NCBI RefSeq assembly: GCF_009707385.1 | Contig: NZ_CP046115.1 | Coordinates: 434,001-498,000, forward strand | From: Klebsiella oxytoca | Lineage (GTDB): Bacteria; Pseudomonadota; Gammaproteobacteria; Enterobacterales; Enterobacteriaceae | Length of the DNA: 64,000 nt | Direction of reading: 5' to 3' | Shown: piece after piece, positions 63,666 to 64,000 of the stretch | Numbering within the stretch: position 1 is the first letter of the stretch | How the letters are laid out: the number at the start of each line of letters is the position of its first letter | Made by a program: the position numbers and the translations under genes | The notes under the pieces: model-generated | The model's input: only the letters and a program-made list of their open reading frames with translations | What the model was told of the DNA's origin: nothing | Database searches by the model: none

Positions 63666-64000
63666 TTGTTTGACCGTTATGATGCCGGTGAGCAGGCGGT
63701 ACTGGTACACATCTATTTTTCGCAAGACAAAGATATGGAAGACCTCCAGGAGTTCGAAACTCTTGCCTCTTCCGCCGGTGTCGAAGCAATGCAGGTGATT
63801 ACCGGTAGCCGTAAAGCACCGCACCCGAAGTATTTTGTAGGTGAAGGTAAAGCTGTCGAAATTGCGGAAGCCGTAAAAGCGACTGGTGCATCGGTCGTGT
63901 TGTTCGATCATGCCCTGAGTCCGGCACAGGAACGAAACCTGGAACGCTTATGCGAATGTCGGGTTATCGATCGGACCGGCCTGATTTTAGATATTTTTGC
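63666..64000 (+). CDS. hflX: GTPase HflX, 3' end outside the window
   Basis: The first 111 codons match E. coli HflX (FDRYDAGEQAVLVHIYFSQD and the segment APHPKYFVGEGKA). It is a ribosome-splitting GTPase. The start is a TTG at 63666 with AAGGGG upstream. It follows hfq by 75 bp. Confidence 0.95.
   Translation, partial: MFDRYDAGEQAVLVHIYFSQDKDMEDLQEFETLASSAGVEAMQVITGSRKAPHPKYFVGEGKAVEIAEAVKATGASVVLFDHALSPAQERNLERLCECRVIDRTGLILDIF

Overview
The window is chromosomal DNA of a member of the Enterobacteriaceae. From the tRNA-Phe gene at 16 kb to the right edge it follows the classical 94-minute gene order of Escherichia coli, recalled from memory: pheU, yjdC, dsbD, cutA, dcuA, aspA, fxsA, yjeH, groES-groEL, yjeI, yjeJ, epmB, efp, ecnA-ecnB, sugE, blc, frdDCBA, epmA, mscM, psd, rsgA, orn, three tRNA-Gly, queG, nnr, tsaE, amiB, mutL, miaA, hfq, hflX. 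Nearly every protein aligns along its full length with its E. coli counterpart. Missing relative to E. coli K-12 are ampC (between blc and frd) and yjeM-yjeN-yjeO (between epmA and mscM). Extra are a DUF1176-type protein, a periplasmic amino-acid binding protein beside orn, and a two-part insertion between yjeJ and epmB. Base composition and gene content suggest an Enterobacter, Klebsiella or Kosakonia-like genus, which I cannot resolve.

Positions 1-16010 lie on the 3' side of tRNA-Phe, a usual integration site, and look like accessory DNA. They hold the 3' part of a giant YadA-type trimeric autotransporter adhesin with eleven copies of a 201- or 194-residue unit. A TpgA-like OmpA/BamE lipoprotein and an unrecognised exported protein follow. 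Next come gene debris, an exported alpha/beta hydrolase, a small unknown gene coupled to an EamA exporter, and a VOC-EVE gene pair beside a WYL regulator. The tRNA-Phe gene is followed by 164-bp tandem repeats, each carrying the tRNA 3' end and a terminator, reminiscent of the rtT repeats at E. coli tyrT.

Positions 16011-28800 and 40000-64000 are core metabolism and housekeeping. They cover anaerobic C4-dicarboxylate use (dcuA, aspA, frd), disulfide reduction (dsbD), chaperonins, EF-P and its lysylation enzymes (epmA, epmB, efp), guanidinium export under a guanidine-II riboswitch (sugE), envelope functions (mscM, psd, amiB), RNA and tRNA metabolism (orn, queG, tsaE, miaA, hfq) and mismatch repair (mutL). 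The DNA after the tRNA-Gly genes carries DnaA boxes and looks like the datA locus.

Positions 28850-39850 are the most interesting part. A class II microcin-like export operon (double-glycine precursor, HlyD/CvaA-type adaptor, C39-peptidase ABC transporter) runs directly into yjeJ, a conserved gene of unknown function, with only 14 bp between them. No immunity gene is recognisable, so YjeJ becomes a candidate member of the microcin system. Upstream on the same strand is a complete chaperone-usher fimbrial operon, with a divergent, tail-anchored winged-helix regulator and a 10-bp operator-like repeat between them.
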